Positions 61,848-64,000 of a stretch of DNA of 64,000 nt are shown here, one piece after another. Made by a program: the position numbers and the translations under genes. Below the pieces are notes generated by a model, which worked only from the letters and a program-made list of their open reading frames with translations, did not search any database and was not told where the DNA came from. The DNA is from Arthrobacter sp. NIO-1057 (lineage in GTDB: Bacteria; Actinomycetota; Actinomycetes; Actinomycetales; Micrococcaceae). Within the stretch, counting starts at the first letter, position 1, and each line of letters opens with the position of its first letter. The stretch is from assembly GCF_900094805.1 (NCBI RefSeq), contig NZ_FMAT01000006.1, positions 62,001 to 126,000 of the forward strand, read 5' to 3'.

Positions 61848-64000
61848 GTGAACGCTTATCGACCTGAGTACCGACACCGTGATTACAAAGCCGTCCTCTT
61901 TGATTTGGATGGTGTGATTACACCAACAGCACTGTTACATCGCAGGGCCTGGCAAGAACTATTTTCTGCCTATTTTGACCAATTTCCTGGCGTGGCCAGT
62001 TACACGGAGCAAGACTATTTCAACTTGCTCGACGGGCGCCCACGCTATGACGCAGTGCAGGCCATTCTGGCCTCACGCGGTCTCGAATTGCCCTGGGGAA
62101 CCACGCAAGACCCCGCCGGTCAGGACACCATCTGTGCCCTAGGCAATATGAAAAATGACAAATTCACCGAAGTGCTCTTGCGCGATGGCATCGAACCTTA
62201 TGCCGGCTCGGTGGCCTATTTGCGTCAGGTGCTCGATGCAGGGTTAGACGTGGCGGTTGTATCCTCGTCACGCAATGCCCGCATGGTCCTTTCAGCTGCT
62301 GGTCTTGAAGAACAATTCCCATTGGTGATGGGAGGGCAGGAAGCTGCCGCCCGCAACCTGGCGGGCAAACCTGCCCCCGATACGTTCTTGGCTGCCGCTG
62401 CTGATTTAGGGTGGCGCCCTGAAGAGTGTGTGGTCTTTGAAGATGCCACCAGCGGTGTGGCAGCAGCCCGGGCCGGAGGTTTCGGCGTAGTCGGTGTGGC
62501 CCGTGAAGAGAACGCGGCCGAGCTGATGGAAGCCGGCGCACACTTTGTCATTGAAGATCTTGCCGAACTGGTTTCAGAGGAATCGATCCAGGCTTGGGAG
62601 ATGGACTCCTGGTCGCTGATGCGCGACGAGAACCGAGACACCAATGGTGCCCAAGACACCGTCTTCTCCTTGGGCAATGGTTTCCTCGGCGCACGAGCAG
62701 CGCAATTGGGTTTGGGTGATCAAAGCGGGGGAACCTTTATCAATGGCCTGCACGAGGCCTGGGAAATCCGGCATGCAGAAAGCGCCTTTGGTCTAGCTGA
62801 AACCGGACAGACCATGATTAGCGCCCCGGACTTTAGAACCCTGCGCGTCTTCGTCAATGATGAAGCCCTAGAAGTGGGGCGCACCGAGATGCTGCGCGAT
62901 GATCTGCGACTAGACATGCGCGATGGCACGCTGTGCGCACGAACCCTGTGGCGTACCGCAGAAGGCCATCGTGTGGCCGTCATGGCCCGCACCATGATTT
63001 CCTTCACCGACCGACACCTAGCCCTACAGGATGTTCACGTGCGGCTACTGGATGCTCCGGCTCGGGTGCTCGTGCAGTCTTCGGTGGTGGGCTACCTTTC
63101 AACGCGCACGGTGGCCTCGCCTGAAGAGACCGATGCTTCCAATGCGGGCGTGGCTGATCCACGCAAGAGTGAAGAGGCTAGCGAAAACCCATTGCACCCG
63201 GCCGGACATAGCGTCCAAGGCTCACGGTTGGGCATTTCCTATGAGGTTCCCGGGTCAGGAATGTCGGTGGCGACCATGGTGGAACACCAGGTGAGCACCA
63301 CTGGTGGAACTGAGCAGCAGCCACGAATTGTCCGTAAAGCCACCGATGAACGTGCCGATGAGGTTATCAGTGCACGGTTAGAAGCCGGGCAGGGCCTTCG
63401 TGTTTCGAAGTACGCGGTCTACAACTGCTCCCGACGGCACCCAGCCCAAGAAATGTTGCAGCGTTCGGACCGGGCCCTGGACCATTTGGTAGACCAGGGC
63501 ATGGACCAGCACTTGCGCACCCAACGCGAGTTCATGGCTGACTTTTGGCAACGTAGCGATGTGGTTGTGGACTGCGACGATGCCGCACTACAGCGAAAAA
63601 TCCGTTGGAACCTCTTCCAGCTAGCTCAGGCCGCTGGCCGTGCCGACGGCTTAGGCATCAGCGCCAAGGGTGTGAGCGGCAACGGTTATTCCGGGCACTA
63701 TTTCTGGGATACCGAAATCTATGTGATGCCGTTTTTGACCTATACCAATCAGCAGTGGGCACGTAATACCCTAAGAGCCCGAGTTGCCATGATCCCGGCG
63801 GCCACCCGACGGGCCAGCATCATGAACGAGGCGGGACTGCTCTTCCCTTGGCGCACCATTAATGGTGAAGAAGCCAGTGCCTACTATCCTGCGGGCACCG
63901 CCCAGTATCACATCAACGCGGACGTCGTGTATTCACTCAATCGGTATCTCAGCGTGATGGAAGATGACGAATTCCTGTTGGCTGGTGGCGCCGAGATTCT
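61848..64000 (+). CDS. Beta-phosphoglucomutase-like HAD fused to GH65 disaccharide phosphorylase (3' end outside window)
   Basis: The frame is open from the GTG at 61848 (AAGGA upstream) to the window end, 717 codons visible. Residues about 12-235 form a HAD beta-phosphoglucomutase domain (VLFDLDGVITP with Asp-19/21, GKPAPDTF, VFEDATSG). Residues about 250 onward form a GH65 N-terminal and catalytic domain (FSLGNGFLGARAA, GYSGHYFWDTEIYVMPF). GH65 enzymes phosphorolyse maltose, trehalose, kojibiose or nigerose to beta-glucose-1-phosphate, which the mutase converts to glucose-6-phosphate, so the fusion couples two steps. The substrate cannot be decided from the part visible. Confidence 0.9.
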   Translation, partial: MNAYRPEYRHRDYKAVLFDLDGVITPTALLHRRAWQELFSAYFDQFPGVASYTEQDYFNLLDGRPRYDAVQAILASRGLELPWGTTQDPAGQDTICALGNMKNDKFTEVLLRDGIEPYAGSVAYLRQVLDAGLDVAVVSSSRNARMVLSAAGLEEQFPLVMGGQEAAARNLAGKPAPDTFLAAAADLGWRPEECVVFEDATSGVAAARAGGFGVVGVAREENAAELMEAGAHFVIEDLAELVSEESIQAWEMDSWSLMRDENRDTNGAQDTVFSLGNGFLGARAAQLGLGDQSGGTFINGLHEAWEIRHAESAFGLAETGQTMISAPDFRTLRVFVNDEALEVGRTEMLRDDLRLDMRDGTLCARTLWRTAEGHRVAVMARTMISFTDRHLALQDVHVRLLDAPARVLVQSSVVGYLSTRTVASPEETDASNAGVADPRKSEEASENPLHPAGHSVQGSRLGISYEVPGSGMSVATMVEHQVSTTGGTEQQPRIVRKATDERADEVISARLEAGQGLRVSKYAVYNCSRRHPAQEMLQRSDRALDHLVDQGMDQHLRTQREFMADFWQRSDVVVDCDDAALQRKIRWNLFQLAQAAGRADGLGISAKGVSGNGYSGHYFWDTEIYVMPFLTYTNQQWARNTLRARVAMIPAATRRASIMNEAGLLFPWRTINGEEASAYYPAGTAQYHINADVVYSLNRYLSVMEDDEFLLAGGAEI

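Overview
The window is a chromosomal segment around the replication origin of a moderately GC-rich actinobacterium. Gene order (parB-parA-rsmG-jag-yidC-yidD-rnpA-rpmH | dnaA-dnaN-recF-dciA-gyrB-gyrA) and protein sequences such as DnaA, CrgA and the PknB-FhaA operon point to Micrococcaceae. An Arthrobacter/Glutamicibacter-type organism is my inference from recall, not from a search.

Layout. (1) 1-5.4 kb, minus strand: chromosome segregation (parB cut by the window edge, parA, two perfect 16-bp parS sites) and the rsmG-jag-yidC-yidD-rnpA-rpmH block. (2) 5.4-16.4 kb, plus strand: dnaA, dnaN, recF, a DciA-like gene, gyrB, gyrA and a DUF3566 gene, with DnaA boxes flanking dnaA (putative oriC). (3) 16.4-26.7 kb, mixed: tRNA-Ile, a 39-aa DLW-39-type gene, two identical tRNA-Ala genes, a GT4 glycosyltransferase, transporters, a cyclophilin, a rhomboid protease, an unusual non-coding region packed with DnaA boxes (22.1-22.6 kb), a lysE/argP-type pair, a guanidine-III riboswitch with its SMR exporter, crgA, a class E sortase, a 56-aa membrane protein and a glutamine amidotransferase. 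(4) 26.7-36.0 kb, minus strand: the seven-gene operon fhaA-fhaB-pstP-rodA-pbpA-pknA-pknB for Ser/Thr-kinase-controlled cell growth and division. (5) 36.2-45.7 kb: tRNA-Leu, a TudS-like DUF523 protein and small metabolic genes (LacI regulator with nucleoside hydrolase, dienelactone hydrolase, UspA, enoyl-CoA hydratase, sugar kinase, HAD phosphatase, glycerophosphodiesterase).

(6) 45.7-60.8 kb is an accessory carbohydrate locus and the part least explained by known pathways. It has an enolase-superfamily enzyme, two ABC sugar permeases and a distant binding lipoprotein but no ATPase gene, three Gfo/Idh/MocA oxidoreductases (one fused to DUF6807), an NAD-dependent epimerase, a TIM-barrel isomerase, a DUF993 aldolase-like protein, an M24-fold protein that appears to have lost its metal site, and a LacI regulator. 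Three near-identical palindromes (core GGAAAGCGCWTTCC), one before each transcription unit, tie the locus into a single candidate regulon. (7) 60.8-64 kb: an APH-fold protein with altered catalytic residues, and a beta-phosphoglucomutase/GH65 phosphorylase fusion cut by the window end.

Best candidates for follow-up are the DnaA-box cluster at 22.1-22.6 kb, which is denser than the classical dnaA-dnaN intergenic region, and the LacI-controlled catabolic locus of unknown substrate. All calls come from reading the sequence; no searches were run.
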